The notes: generated by a model not told the origin, from the letters alone. DNA of 64,000 bases from Paractinoplanes ovalisporus (GCF_016834655.1 NZ_JAENHP010000005.1:310001-374000), one strand, 5' to 3'; shown: positions 55,865 to 64,000, counted from the stretch's first letter. A program made the numbers and translations.

Positions 55865-58411
55865 GTGGACATCAGTGCCGACGTCCTGCTCTCCGACGGG
55901 AGTGCCGTCCACCTGCGACAGATCCGTCCCAGCGACGCTCCCGCCATCGTGGAGTTCCACTCCCGCATGAGCGAGCGCACGCGCTACCTGCGCTATTTCT
56001 CCCCCTACCCGCGCATCCCCGAGCGTGACCTCGAACGGTTCGTCAACGTCGACCACCACGACCGCGAGGCCTTCGTCATCGTCAGCGGGTCCCGCATCAT
56101 GGCCGTCGGCCGCTACGAACGTCTCGGCCCCGACTCGCCCGACGCCGAGGTCGCGTTCGTGGTGGAAGACGCCCACCAGGGTCGCGGCATCGGCTCGGTG
56201 CTGCTCGAGCATCTGGCCGAGGCCGCCCGGGCCAACGGCATCACCGGTTTTGTCGCCGAGGTGCTTCCCGAAAACGCCGGCATGCTGCGCGTCTTCAGCG
56301 ACTTCGGCTACCAGGTGCAGCGCAAGTACGCCGACGGCGTCGTCCACCTCGGCTTCCCGATCGCGCCGACCGAGAAGTCCCGCGAGGTGCAGGAGTCGCG
56401 CGAGAAGATCACCGAGGCCCGCTCGATCGCCCGGCTGCTGGCGCCGCGCGGTGTCGCGGTCTACGGCGCCAGCCAGAGCGGCCAGGGCATCGGCGCCGCC
56501 ATGCTCGGCCACCTGCGCGACGGCGGCTACACGGGCGCGATCGTGCCGGTTCACCGCAGTAGCGACCGGGTGGCCGGCCTGCGCGCCTACCCGTCCGCCA
56601 CCGAGGCCGGCGTCGACATCGACCTCGCCCTCATCGCCGTGCCGCCCGAGGGTGTGGAAGACGCGGTGGCCGACGCCGCGGCCAGTGGTGCCGGGGGCAT
56701 CGTGGTGGTCTCCGCGGGTTTCGCCGAGACCGGGGCCGAGGGCGCGTCCGCGCAGCGGGCGTTGATCGAGGGCGCGCACGCGGCCGGGTTGCGCGTCGTG
56801 GGGCCCAATAGCATGGGGGTGGCCAACACCGACCCTTCCGTACGGCTGAACGCCACGCTCGCCCCACGTCTGCCGGCCGCCGGGCGGGTCGGGTTCTTCA
56901 GCCAGAGCGGTGCGCTCGGTGTCGCGCTCCTGGCCGAGGCCGACCGTCGCGGGCTGGGCCTGTCCAGCTTCGTCTCCGCCGGCAACCGCGCCGACGTCTC
57001 CGGCAACGACCTCCTGCAGTACTGGCAGGACGACCCCGGCACCGACGTCGTCCTGCTCTACCTCGAGACGTTCGGCAATCCGCGCAAGTTCGCCCGCCTG
57101 GCCCGCCGCATGAGCCGGGTGAAACCGGTGGTCGCGGTCTCCTCGGCCACCCGCCCGGCCGGTCTCGCCGGCGACCTGCCCGGCCCCGACGTGCATGCGG
57201 TCACCGCGTTGTTCGCCCGCTCGGGTGTCATCCGGGTCGACACGGTGCAGGAGATGTTCGACGTCGGCCTGCTGCTCGCCCACCAGCCCCTGCCCACCGG
57301 CCGCCGCGTGGCCGTGGTTGGCAATTCGTCCGCCCTGTCGGAGTTGGCGGTGGCCGCCTGCCGGGCCAACGGCCTGACCGTCGCCGAGGGTTACCCGCTC
57401 GACATCAGCCCGCAGGCCGGCGCGCACGACTTCGCCGACGCCCTGGCTGACGCCGCCATCGACACCCGCGCCGACGCCCTGGTCGTGGTGTTCGCGCCGC
57501 CGCTGCCGGGCCAGCTCGCCGACGAAGACGCCGACTTCGCCGCGGCCCTGGCCAGCGTCGCGCTCGCCGGCGAGAAGCCGACCGTGGCCACGTTCCTGCT
57601 CGGCAGCCTGCCCCCGCGCGTCCCGGCCTACCCCTCGGTCGAAGAGGCGGTCCGGGCCCTGGCCCGCGTCGCGACCTATTCCGAGTGGCTGCGTCGCCCG
57701 CCTGGCCGGCTCCCGGTGCTCGAGGGGGTCGACCCGCTGGCCGCCGAGGTCGACGGGCCGCCGTCCGACCTGCTCGCGGCGTACGGGATCGAGGTCGTGC
57801 CGTCCACCCTCGCGGCGAGTGCCGACGAGGCGATCGCGGCGGCGTCCGCGCTCGGTTACCCGGTCGCTCTCAAGGCGGCCGGCGGCGCCCTGCGCCATCG
57901 CATCGACCTCGGCGCGGTCCGGCTCGCGCTGGCCGACGAGGAAGACGTGCGTTCCGCGTACGGGGAATTGTCCGGAGCCTTCGGTCCCGACGTGCTGGTC
58001 CAGACGATGGTCCCGGCCGGGGTGGCCTGCCGCATCGAGGTGATGGAAGACCCGGCGTTCGGCCCGGTTGTCGGGTTCGGCCTCGGCGGAGTGGCCAGTG
58101 AGCTGCTCGGCGACCTCGCCTGGCGGGCCGCCCCGCTGACCGACCGCGCAGCCGAGGCCCTGGTCGTCGAGCCCCGCGCGGCGCCGCTGCTGCACGGCTA
58201 CCGCGGTTCGGCCCCGGTCGACCGTGAAGCCCTGATCGACCTGCTGCTCCGAGTGGGCCGTCTCGCCGACGACCATCCCCGTCTCCGAGGCCTCTCCCTC
58301 AACCCGGTGCTGGCCCGCCCCGACGGCTTCTCGGTCCTGCACGCCACCACCGAGGTCGGCGACCCCACCCGCCGCCCCGACACCGGCCCCCGACGCCTCC
58401 GCACCCCGTGA
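55865..58411 (+). CDS. Pat-type protein lysine acetyltransferase (GNAT fused to acyl-CoA synthetase-like domains)
   Basis: Large protein of 848 residues. Residues ~1-170 are a GNAT domain (DRVAFVVEDAHQ-type; acetyl-CoA loop GRGIGSVLLEHLAEAA). Then a CoA-binding Rossmann domain (~190-320, GVAVYGASQSGQGIG), two succinyl-CoA-synthetase-like domains (FFSQSGALGVALLAEADRRG; VAVVGNSSALSELAVAACRA) and a C-terminal ATP-grasp (~625-845, LLAAYGIEVVPSTLAASADE). This is the layout of type II Pat enzymes with N-terminal GNAT, as in Streptomyces PatA, which acetylate and silence acyl-CoA synthetases. GTG at 55865 has GGAGAGGAGGAGA upstream. acuC upstream should reverse the reaction. Confidence 0.92.
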   Translation: MDISADVLLSDGSAVHLRQIRPSDAPAIVEFHSRMSERTRYLRYFSPYPRIPERDLERFVNVDHHDREAFVIVSGSRIMAVGRYERLGPDSPDAEVAFVVEDAHQGRGIGSVLLEHLAEAARANGITGFVAEVLPENAGMLRVFSDFGYQVQRKYADGVVHLGFPIAPTEKSREVQESREKITEARSIARLLAPRGVAVYGASQSGQGIGAAMLGHLRDGGYTGAIVPVHRSSDRVAGLRAYPSATEAGVDIDLALIAVPPEGVEDAVADAAASGAGGIVVVSAGFAETGAEGASAQRALIEGAHAAGLRVVGPNSMGVANTDPSVRLNATLAPRLPAAGRVGFFSQSGALGVALLAEADRRGLGLSSFVSAGNRADVSGNDLLQYWQDDPGTDVVLLYLETFGNPRKFARLARRMSRVKPVVAVSSATRPAGLAGDLPGPDVHAVTALFARSGVIRVDTVQEMFDVGLLLAHQPLPTGRRVAVVGNSSALSELAVAACRANGLTVAEGYPLDISPQAGAHDFADALADAAIDTRADALVVVFAPPLPGQLADEDADFAAALASVALAGEKPTVATFLLGSLPPRVPAYPSVEEAVRALARVATYSEWLRRPPGRLPVLEGVDPLAAEVDGPPSDLLAAYGIEVVPSTLAASADEAIAAASALGYPVALKAAGGALRHRIDLGAVRLALADEEDVRSAYGELSGAFGPDVLVQTMVPAGVACRIEVMEDPAFGPVVGFGLGGVASELLGDLAWRAAPLTDRAAEALVVEPRAAPLLHGYRGSAPVDREALIDLLLRVGRLADDHPRLRGLSLNPVLARPDGFSVLHATTEVGDPTRRPDTGPRRLRTP

Positions 58412-58540
58412 CCACCCGCCGCGATGGCACCGGCCCTGCCGCCTCCGCACCCCGTGACCACCCGCCGCGGTGACGCCGGCCCCCACGCGGCCTCCGCACC
58501 CCTGACCGCCCGGCGCGGTGACACTGGTCGCGGCGTGCGG
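58395..58540 (+). repeat. ~46-49-bp repeat spanning the acetyltransferase stop codon
   Basis: GCCTCCGCACCCCGTGACCA begins at 58395 (containing the stop codon TGA at 58409-58411), recurs at 58441, and a diverged copy starts at 58490. Each is followed by CCCGCCGCG or CCCGGCGCG. Like the recX case, the repeat grew outward from the gene's last codons. Confidence 0.85.
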
Positions 58541-58575
58541 CCTCCCTCCGTACGGGAAGCCTGGGAAAAGCGCGA

Positions 58576-58605
58576 CCGCCCGGTGAGCCGAAGCTCGCCG
58601 GGCGG
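58576..58605. terminator. bidirectional terminator between acetyltransferase gene and sigB
   Basis: CCGCCCGGTGAGC (58576-58588) pairs with GCTCGCCGGGCGG (58593-58605), 13 pairs including one T-G, CGAA loop. Between convergent genes, 14 bases after the sigB stop. Confidence 0.75.
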
Positions 58606-58618
58606 CCTGGTGTCTCGG

Positions 58619-59617
58619 TCAGCCCGTGTAGGCCTCGAGGCGCGACGCACGCTCGGGGTCGCGGAGCTTGAGCATGGTGACCTTCTCGATCTGGCGGATG
58701 CGCTCGCGGCTCAGACCGAACTCGCGACCCACCTCGTCGAGGGTGCGCTGACGGCCGTCGTCGAGACCGAAGCGCAGGCGGATGACCGCCGACTCGCGCT
58801 CGCTCAGGGTCGCCAGCACGATCTCGACCTCACTGCGCAGCTCGCCCGAACCGGCGCCGGCACCGGGCTGGGCCGGGTCGACCGCCGCCACGAAGTCGCC
58901 GAGTGCGCTCTCGCCGTCCTCGCCGACCGCCTGGTCGAGGCTGACCGGCTCCCGGTCGTACGAGATCAGCTCGATGACCTGGAACTCCGGCACGCCCATG
59001 GCCTCGGCGATCTCGGCGATGCTGGGCTCACGACCCAGCGTCGCGGCCAGGTCACGGCGGCTGCGGACCATGCGGTTGACCTGCTCGACCATGTGCACCG
59101 GGATGCGGATGGTGCGCGCCTGGTCGGCCATCGCCCGCGTGATCGCCTGGCGGATCCACCACGTCGCGTACGTGGAGAACTTGTAGCCCTTGGTGTAGTC
59201 GAACTTCTCGACCGCGCGGATCAGACCCAGGTTGCCTTCCTGGATCAGGTCGAGGAAGGCCATGCCCCGCCCGGTGTAGCGCTTCGCGATGCTCACGACG
59301 AGCCGCAGGTTGGCCTCGAGCAGGTGGTTCTTGGCGGCCTTGCCCTCCGCGACAATGATCTGCAGGAGGGGGGCCAGGTCTTCGGTGGCCTCCGGGAGCT
59401 TCTCCTCCGCGTACAGGCCGGCCTCGATGCGCTTGGAGAGTTCGACCTCTTCGACCGCGGTCAGCAGCCGGGTGCGGCCGATGCCGTTCAAGTAGGCACG
59501 GACCAGGTCGGCGGAGACGCCACGCTCGTCCGTCGCGTCCAGGTCGGTCAGGAGCTCGACACCATCGGTCATGCTGTTCTCAACGGCAACCGCCGCCTTG
59601 GACTCCGACGCCTTCAT
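58619..59617 (-). CDS. sigB: SigB, group 2 RNA polymerase sigma factor
   Basis: Sigma-70 family factor of the principal-like group, 332 residues. Region 1.2 LVRAYLNGIGRTRLLTAVEE, region 2 (DLIQEGNLGLIRAVEKFDYT; KGYKFSTYATWWIRQAITRA), region 3 (HMVEQVNRMVRSRRDLAATL) and region 4 (TLDEVGREFGLSRERIRQIE) are intact; the long region 1.1 of the main sigma factor is missing, which marks it as SigB/Hrd type. Likely stress or stationary-phase transcription. ATG 59617 with AAGGTGG upstream; GTG 59629 also possible. Synteny with ideR supports the name. Confidence 0.92.
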   Translation of the reverse strand: MKASESKAAVAVENSMTDGVELLTDLDATDERGVSADLVRAYLNGIGRTRLLTAVEEVELSKRIEAGLYAEEKLPEATEDLAPLLQIIVAEGKAAKNHLLEANLRLVVSIAKRYTGRGMAFLDLIQEGNLGLIRAVEKFDYTKGYKFSTYATWWIRQAITRAMADQARTIRIPVHMVEQVNRMVRSRRDLAATLGREPSIAEIAEAMGVPEFQVIELISYDREPVSLDQAVGEDGESALGDFVAAVDPAQPGAGAGSGELRSEVEIVLATLSERESAVIRLRFGLDDGRQRTLDEVGREFGLSRERIRQIEKVTMLKLRDPERASRLEAYTG

Positions 59618-59862
59618 CTGCAGGACCACCTTTCAGTCCCCTCCCCGCTGAATAACCGTCTCGTGCAAACCCAGCCCTTGCGTGCCGGTGATCGATAGCT
59701 TGGCCTGGAGCGCGTTAAGCCGAGGTGAGGCAAGCGTCCAGGTGGCATGAATCAGGGAGAACCCTGACGTCGCCAAGCCGACAAGTGACCGGATTGCCGG
59801 TACTCGTCGCGTGTTGCGCGCCGATACTGTTCCCCAAACGCCCACTAGGAGGAGAAGGTTCA

Positions 59863-60651
59863 GTGGTCTTCAAAAAACTGATGCAGGCAATGGGTGTCGG
59901 TGGCCCGTCGGTCGAAACAGTGCTGGCCAACCCCAATTGCCGGCCCGGCGGATTCCTCGAGGGCCAGGTGCACGTGGTTGGTGGAGACCACGCCGTCGAT
60001 GTCGAATATGTGGCAATTGGCCTGATGACGCGCGTCGAGGTCGAAAGTGGCGACAGTGAATACAACACCAACCAGGAATTCCATCGTCAGCGTTTGACCG
60101 GTTCGTTCCGACTTGATCCCGGTGCGCGCTATGACGTCCCGTTCCGGTTCGATGTGCCCTGGGAAACACCCATTACTGAGGTGTACGGGCAACGGCTGCA
60201 CGGAATGACGATGGGCCTCGCCACCGAGCTCGAGGTGGCGCGCGCGGTCGACAAATCCGATCTGGACGCGGTCATGGTGCACCCGCTGCCGGCCCAGGAA
60301 CGGATCCTCGACGCGCTGCTGCGGCTGGGCTTCCGCTTCAGCAAGGCCGACGTCGAACGCGGCCGGGTCTACGGCGTGCAACAGCACCTGCCGTTCTACC
60401 AGGAGATCGAGTTCTACCCGCCGTCCGCGTACGCGAGCGGCATCAACCAGCTCGAGCTGACCTTCCTGGCCACGCCGCAGCACCTCCAGGTCATCCTCGA
60501 GATCGACAAGCGTGGCGGCCTCTTCACCGAGGGTCACGACGCGTTCGGCCGCTTCGACGTCGACTACGCGACGGTCGACCAGGTCGACTGGACCGGGCAG
60601 CTCGACAACTGGCTGCGCCAGTCCGCCCAGCGTCGCGGCCTGTTCTTCTAG
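59863..60651 (+). CDS. Spo0M-like sporulation control protein
   Basis: Second Spo0M-family protein, 262 residues, normal length. VVFKKLMQAMGVGGPSVETV, WETPITEVYGQRLHGMTMGL, HPLPAQERILDALLRLGFRF, FYQEIEFYPPSAYASG and IDKRGGLFTEGHDAFGRFDV align along the whole length with the paralogue at 12643. It lacks that protein's repeat tail and ends RRGLFF. GTG 59863 follows AGGAGGAGAAGG. Divergent from sigB with a 233-base gap. A role in differentiation or cell envelope control is inferred from the family. Confidence 0.92.
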   Translation: MVFKKLMQAMGVGGPSVETVLANPNCRPGGFLEGQVHVVGGDHAVDVEYVAIGLMTRVEVESGDSEYNTNQEFHRQRLTGSFRLDPGARYDVPFRFDVPWETPITEVYGQRLHGMTMGLATELEVARAVDKSDLDAVMVHPLPAQERILDALLRLGFRFSKADVERGRVYGVQQHLPFYQEIEFYPPSAYASGINQLELTFLATPQHLQVILEIDKRGGLFTEGHDAFGRFDVDYATVDQVDWTGQLDNWLRQSAQRRGLFF

Positions 60652-60720
60652 TCCCCGCCGCGCGGGGTCCGCGTCTTCGAGCCCGCATGTCGTGCTCGCG
60701 GCGTTCGCGTTCGCGTGCTC

Positions 60721-60960
60721 GTGCTTGCGTGGCTCGTGCTTGCGTGGCTCGTGCTTGCGTGGCTCGTGCTTGCGTGGCTCGTGCTTGCGTGGCTCGTGCT
60801 TGCGTGGCTCGTGCTTGCGTGGCTCGTGCTTGCGTGGCTCGTGCTCGCGTCGCTCGCGTTCGCGTGGCTTGTGCTCGCGTCGCTCGTGTTCGCGTGGCTT
60901 GTGCTTGCGTGGCTCGTGTTCGCGTGGCTCGTGCTCGCGTGCCTCGTGCTGCGTCGCTCG
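60721..60960. repeat. 15-bp tandem repeat, 16 units
   Basis: GTGCTTGCGTGGCTC is repeated head to tail: the first eight units (60721-60840) are identical, the next eight carry C/T and G/C changes, the last is 14 bases. It fills the 352-base gap between the convergent spo0M-like and dtd genes. The array is open in several frames (VLAWL on plus, KHEPR on minus), but no start site supports a gene. Confidence 0.97.
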
Positions 60961-61003
60961 CGTGTTGCGCTTGTGCCGCGTGTCGAGTTCGCCTCGGCCG
61001 GAT

Positions 61004-61426
61004 CTAGAGCTCGAGCAGGATCGTGCGCGGTCCGACGTTGATGCTTTCGACCAGCATGTGCGCCCGGAAGCGGCCGGTTTCCACGGTCGCTCCCCGGGCG
61101 CGCAGGCTTTCCACGTACGCGGTGACGAGCGGTTCCGCCACCTCAGCCGGCGCGGCGGCGTTCCAGGTGGGCCGGCGCCCCTTGCGCGCGTCGCCGTAGA
61201 GCGTGAACTGGCTGACCACGAGCAACGGCGCCGAGGAGTCGGCGGCCGATTCCTCATTGTCCAGAATTCGCAGCTCATAGGTCTTACGTGCCAGTTCGGC
61301 GGCCTTGGCCGGAGTGTCGTCGTGAGTGACGCCGACCAGCACCAGCAGCCCGTCCTCGATCTTGCCGACAACTTCGTCGTCCACGGTCACGCTCGCCCGG
61401 CTGACCGTCTGCACCACTGCTCGCAC
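61004..61426 (-). CDS. dtd: D-aminoacyl-tRNA deacylase
   Basis: Removes D-amino acids mischarged on tRNA, 140 residues, standard length. VRAVVQTVSRASVTVDDEVV at the start, the catalytic SQFTLYGDARKGRRP (~80) and the Gly-cis-Pro type signature near the C-terminus (NVGPRTILLEL, a slight change from the common NDGPVT). GTG at 61426. Starts one base after the stop of the phosphotransferase gene, so co-transcribed. Confidence 0.94.
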   Translation of the reverse strand: MRAVVQTVSRASVTVDDEVVGKIEDGLLVLVGVTHDDTPAKAAELARKTYELRILDNEESAADSSAPLLVVSQFTLYGDARKGRRPTWNAAAPAEVAEPLVTAYVESLRARGATVETGRFRAHMLVESINVGPRTILLEL

Positions 61427-61427
61427 T

Positions 61428-62084
61428 TCACTCGACCCCTCGTACGCGCGCCGCCGCGAGGGGCAGCATGGCAACTTCACCAACCGACATCGTGACCTGC
61501 CGCGACCGTATAGCCACTGCTTCATCCAACGCGCGAAGCGGTTCCCCCGGCGCGAGCTCGAGGAAAACATCGAGCATCGCTCCCACACCGTCCCGAATCG
61601 GATGCTCGATCGCCCCGGTCGCTATCTGCGCCAGAATCAGAGCCGTGAACGCCGTGTCCAGGTCGGCGTCCCCGTCCCCCGAGTTGTGCCAGTCGATCAC
61701 CACCGGCCCGCGCCCGGTCATGACCACGTTCTCGGGATGCAGATCAAGGTGAACAACCGTCCCACCCCCACCCGCCAGCGGCGGCAGTTCATGGAGCCGC
61801 CGAAGCAGATCGGCCAGAACACCCGCCCCGTCGCGCAGCGTCATGTTCCCCGCAAGCAGATCGGTAGCCATGGTCGGCCCATCCAACCGCTCCAGAACCA
61901 GATCGGCCCCGTCCGCCGCGAACACCCGGGGCACCGGATAACCCAGCCCGCTGACGTGCCGCATCACCGCAGCTTCGTGCGCGGTGTCCCCACCTTCGCG
62001 ATACCGCCGCAAAACCGTGCCGTCGCCGAGCGCGTAAACGTCAGCTTCCCGCCCAAACGCAAACGGTTCCCCCAAGCCACTCAC
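61428..62084 (-). CDS. aminoglycoside-phosphotransferase-fold small-molecule kinase
   Basis: APH-family kinase-like protein, 218 residues. Reduced N-lobe (PFAFGREADVYALGDGTVLR with RRY), catalytic HLDLHPENVVM (~112) and metal motif VVIDWHNSGDG (~128). Substrates of the family range from antibiotics to choline or sugars; this one cannot be assigned. GTG at 62084. Forms an operon with dtd (one-base gap); upstream lies a 30-bp repeat array. Confidence 0.88.
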   Translation of the reverse strand: MSGLGEPFAFGREADVYALGDGTVLRRYREGGDTAHEAAVMRHVSGLGYPVPRVFAADGADLVLERLDGPTMATDLLAGNMTLRDGAGVLADLLRRLHELPPLAGGGGTVVHLDLHPENVVMTGRGPVVIDWHNSGDGDADLDTAFTALILAQIATGAIEHPIRDGVGAMLDVFLELAPGEPLRALDEAVAIRSRQVTMSVGEVAMLPLAAARVRGVE

Positions 62085-62094
62085 GCCGTGACGC

Positions 62095-62415
62095 TAGCCC
62101 ACCGCGCCCTTACCCGTGACCCCACCGACCTACCGCGTCCTCACCCGTGACCCACTGGCCCACCGCGCGCTAACCCGTGACCCACTGGCCCACCGCGCCC
62201 TTACTCGTGAGCCCACCGACCTACCGCGTCCTCACCCGTGACCCACTGGCCAACCGTGCCCTTACCCGTGACCCACTGGCCCACCGTGCCCTTACTCGTG
62301 AGCCCACTGGCCTAACGCGGCCTTACCCGTGAGCCCACCGACCTACCGCGCCCTCGCCCGTGAGCCCGCCGACCTACCGCGCCCTCGCCGACCCACCGCG
62401 CCGTTACCCCTGAGT
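62095..62415. repeat. 30/31-bp tandem repeat, about 10 units
   Basis: Units alternate between CCCACTGGCCCACCGCGCCC and CCCACCGACCTACCGCGTCC types, each ending TTACCCGTGA or TCACCCGTGA. They fill most of the 417-base gap 62085-62501 just upstream of the kinase-like gene. No spacers between units, so not CRISPR. Every unit carries the TGA of its CGTGA end. Confidence 0.95.
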
Positions 62416-62501
62416 CCGCCATCGTGGTCCAAGACGGCCGCTACCGCCCCGTCCCGGGCGAGGTCGCGGCGGGACGAGGCGGTAGCGGTTGAGCCCGTAG
62501 G

Positions 62502-62852
62502 TCAGTCGACCGCGTTGCTGCTGGCGTCGCTCGTGTAGCCGTCGACCGGCGTCTCCATCGCTCCCGTGGTGGCGTCGCCGGTCGTCGTGTTGGCGACGCC
62601 GGGCCCGGAGCGCGGGTGGGTACGGAAGCTGTTCGGTCCCGCGTTGCCCCCGGTCGTGGTCATCACGCCATGTTCCGGGTGCGGCCCACCGTCCTGGAGC
62701 TGATCGGTGTCGGTGCCCGCGGCGAGCGTGCTGGACAGGCCGGGGTCGTCGTCACCCTTCTCAGGGCGGTAGGTCTCGGGCTCGTCGAGAACCCCGGGCG
62801 CGTAGTCGCTTCCGATGATCTCCCGTTCGATGCTCTCCTGCGAGTCGCTCAT
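62502..62852 (-). CDS. small acidic hydrophilic protein
   Basis: Unrecognised 116-residue protein, acidic, rich in Thr, Gly, Asp and Pro, no membrane segment: MSDSQESIEREIIGSDYAPG, PEKGDDDPGLSSTLAAG, GAMETPVDGYTSDASSNAVD. It looks largely disordered. ATG 62852 is well supported by GGGAGGG six bases upstream, and codon third positions are GC-rich, so it is probably a real gene. Possibly a desiccation or stress protein by composition; this is a guess. Confidence 0.7.
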   Translation of the reverse strand: MSDSQESIEREIIGSDYAPGVLDEPETYRPEKGDDDPGLSSTLAAGTDTDQLQDGGPHPEHGVMTTTGGNAGPNSFRTHPRSGPGVANTTTGDATTGAMETPVDGYTSDASSNAVD

Positions 62853-62936
62853 TGTGTTCCCTCCCGACAATTCGGCGGCACTCAACGTGCCCCGGCCGGC
62901 CCGGGGTTAAAACCGGAGTGACGCGTCGCACGGCCA

Positions 62937-64000
62937 TCATGCTCGCTCCCGTACGACGTCGGTACCCGCCAGTTGAGCCCGAGCCGGAATCACGCTGCCC
63001 ACCAGAGCCAGAAGCAAACACGTTCCGACGGCGGCCGCCGCGATCATCCACGGCACGTTCACGGCAACCGAGGTGCCGGTCTGTTCCCGCAGACCCACCG
63101 TCGACCCCCAGAGCCCGAGCAGCGCGGCCGCACACCCGAGCACCGAACCGATCGTCACAACCAGAGCCGACTCGCCCGCGACGGTAACCAGAACCTGCCG
63201 CGGCGTGGCTCCGGCCAGCCGCAGAAGCCGGTAGTCGTTCGCCCGGCGAGCGCTGGCCATGAAGAGCGTGTTGGCAACAGCGAGTGCCCCGTAGCCGACA
63301 GACACCCCGATCAGCAACAACGTAAAGATCCACACCAGACGGTCTTCGTCCGAGCCCGACTCCCTCGCATAGGTAGCAACGTCGACCACCCGTGCTCCCG
63401 TCGTTGCCGTGGCCACGGTTCCGTCTGCAACCGGCAGCGCGGGAGCAAGCGCCGACGGATCGTGCAGCCGCACCACGTCTCTGCCGACCACAACTTCGGC
63501 CGGGATCTCGCGGTCCGGTACGACGTCCGCCACCCGCAGCTGTTGCGGCTCCCCATCGGCAAACGTGACAACAACCGTGTCACCCACGCCCCGGCCCGTT
63601 TTCGCCGCCCGCGACTCACTCAGCACAACCTCCCGCGCTGTTCCACTTCCGTCACGGCCACGTGCCTCGACCGGCAGGCCATCTGCCTCGACCGGCTGGC
63701 CATCTGCCCCGGCCGGCCGGTCGGATGCACCGTGCCGGCCGAGCCCGCTCAGTTCCTGCGAGACTCCGGCCGCGGTGGCGACGGTGTCGCCCAGGTAGGC
63801 GACCGTGGACAGGGTCGCGGTGGGGGCCGCGGCGTCGGTCAGGCCGGGTGTCCGGTCCGGGACGAGCACGGTTCCGGCCTGGGCCGCATGGGCCCGCCGG
63901 TCGGCGTACGCGTTCTCCGCGGTCTGGACGTTGCCCGCAATGAAGACCGCGAAAGCGACGGTGAGCAGGACAGGGGCGGCGGTCGAAGCCGTGCGCCGCG
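62937..64000 (-). CDS. FtsX-like ABC transporter permease (N-terminal part outside window)
   Basis: The reading frame runs off the right edge; 354 residues are visible. A membrane helix stands at the edge (APVLLTVAFAVFIAGNVQTA), then an extracytoplasmic domain of ~200 residues with a small MacB-type look, then three helices (FTLLLIGVSVGYGALAVANT; VVTIGSVLGCAAALLGLWG; VPWMIAAAAVGTCLLLALVG). The segment RANDYRLLRLAGATPRQVL between helices is the FtsX signature. Internal repeat QPVEADGLPVEARG is seen. It is likely the second half of an 800-residue permease that works with an ATPase encoded beyond the edge. Confidence 0.88.
   Translation of the reverse strand, partial: RRTASTAAPVLLTVAFAVFIAGNVQTAENAYADRRAHAAQAGTVLVPDRTPGLTDAAAPTATLSTVAYLGDTVATAAGVSQELSGLGRHGASDRPAGADGQPVEADGLPVEARGRDGSGTAREVVLSESRAAKTGRGVGDTVVVTFADGEPQQLRVADVVPDREIPAEVVVGRDVVRLHDPSALAPALPVADGTVATATTGARVVDVATYARESGSDEDRLVWIFTLLLIGVSVGYGALAVANTLFMASARRANDYRLLRLAGATPRQVLVTVAGESALVVTIGSVLGCAAALLGLWGSTVGLREQTGTSVAVNVPWMIAAAAVGTCLLLALVGSVIPARAQLAGTDVVRERA

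Noticed and set aside
55820..58486. An 888-codon open frame antisense to the Pat-type gene.
   Set aside because: Same reason: composition of a shadow frame, no domain, while GNAT and ATP-grasp motifs are clear on the plus strand.
60721..60960. Repeat arrays here and at 13986, 36514 and 62095 as CRISPR.
   Set aside because: Units abut without unique spacers, units are only 15 or 30 bases and drift gradually, and no cas genes are present.

Overview
The window is high-GC (about 70% or more), dense, bacterial chromosome of actinobacterial type. Gene order points to the order Micromonosporales, most likely an Actinoplanes-like organism: DUF3046-recA-recX, rny, gluABCD, miaB, miaA-dapF, hflX, lexA with a divergent LysM gene, nrdR-nrdJ, ideR and sigB lie in the order known from Mycobacterium and Streptomyces. 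No prophage, insertion sequence, CRISPR array, rRNA or tRNA gene was seen. Genus assignment is inference from gene content and base composition.

Left part (1-20.9 kb): a truncated AraC regulator, the large helicase Lhr, a surface-protein pair (DUF4397 protein plus class F sortase), a membrane Ser/Thr kinase, two overlapping CNNM/CBS membrane proteins, a Spo0M-like protein, a LysE exporter with a PNPOx-GNAT fusion divergent from a MocR-type regulator, the uracil-DNA-binding protein UdgX, and a TetR-controlled two-gene ABC exporter whose permease start region has been tandemly duplicated.

Centre (20.9-51 kb): the conserved DNA-repair/tRNA-modification core. recA has two LexA-like boxes and a RecA-NDp-type (PafBC) promoter. 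recX carries a very long disordered N-terminus. Then follow an LPXTG-type surface protein, a Pro-rich membrane protein, RNase Y, a DinB-like protein, the glutamate importer gluABCD, miaB, a LysR regulator with a divergent threonine-dehydratase-like enzyme, a DUF349 protein, miaA-dapF-glycerophosphodiesterase, an ACT-type malic enzyme, hflX, a membrane protein with a collagen-like cytoplasmic tail, lexA, a DivS/ChiZ-like LysM protein, nrdR and the B12-dependent ribonucleotide reductase nrdJ.

Right part (51-64 kb): an SRPBCC protein, an HTH/hydrolase pair, a lipoprotein, the metal regulator IdeR, a protein deacetylase (AcuC) beside a protein acetyltransferase (Pat type), sigma factor SigB, a second Spo0M paralogue, D-aminoacyl-tRNA deacylase with a phosphotransferase, a small acidic protein and a truncated FtsX-like permease.

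Three patterns cut across genes. (1) The palindrome CGTACG is far commoner than base composition predicts and recruits the rare valine codon GTA inside conserved genes. (2) At least seven unrelated short tandem repeats sit at gene ends, three with exactly 15-bp period, and two include the stop codon of the upstream gene. (3) LexA-like operators cluster at recA and lexA with a recurrent GTAC half-site. I did not find a clear novel defence or mobile system.
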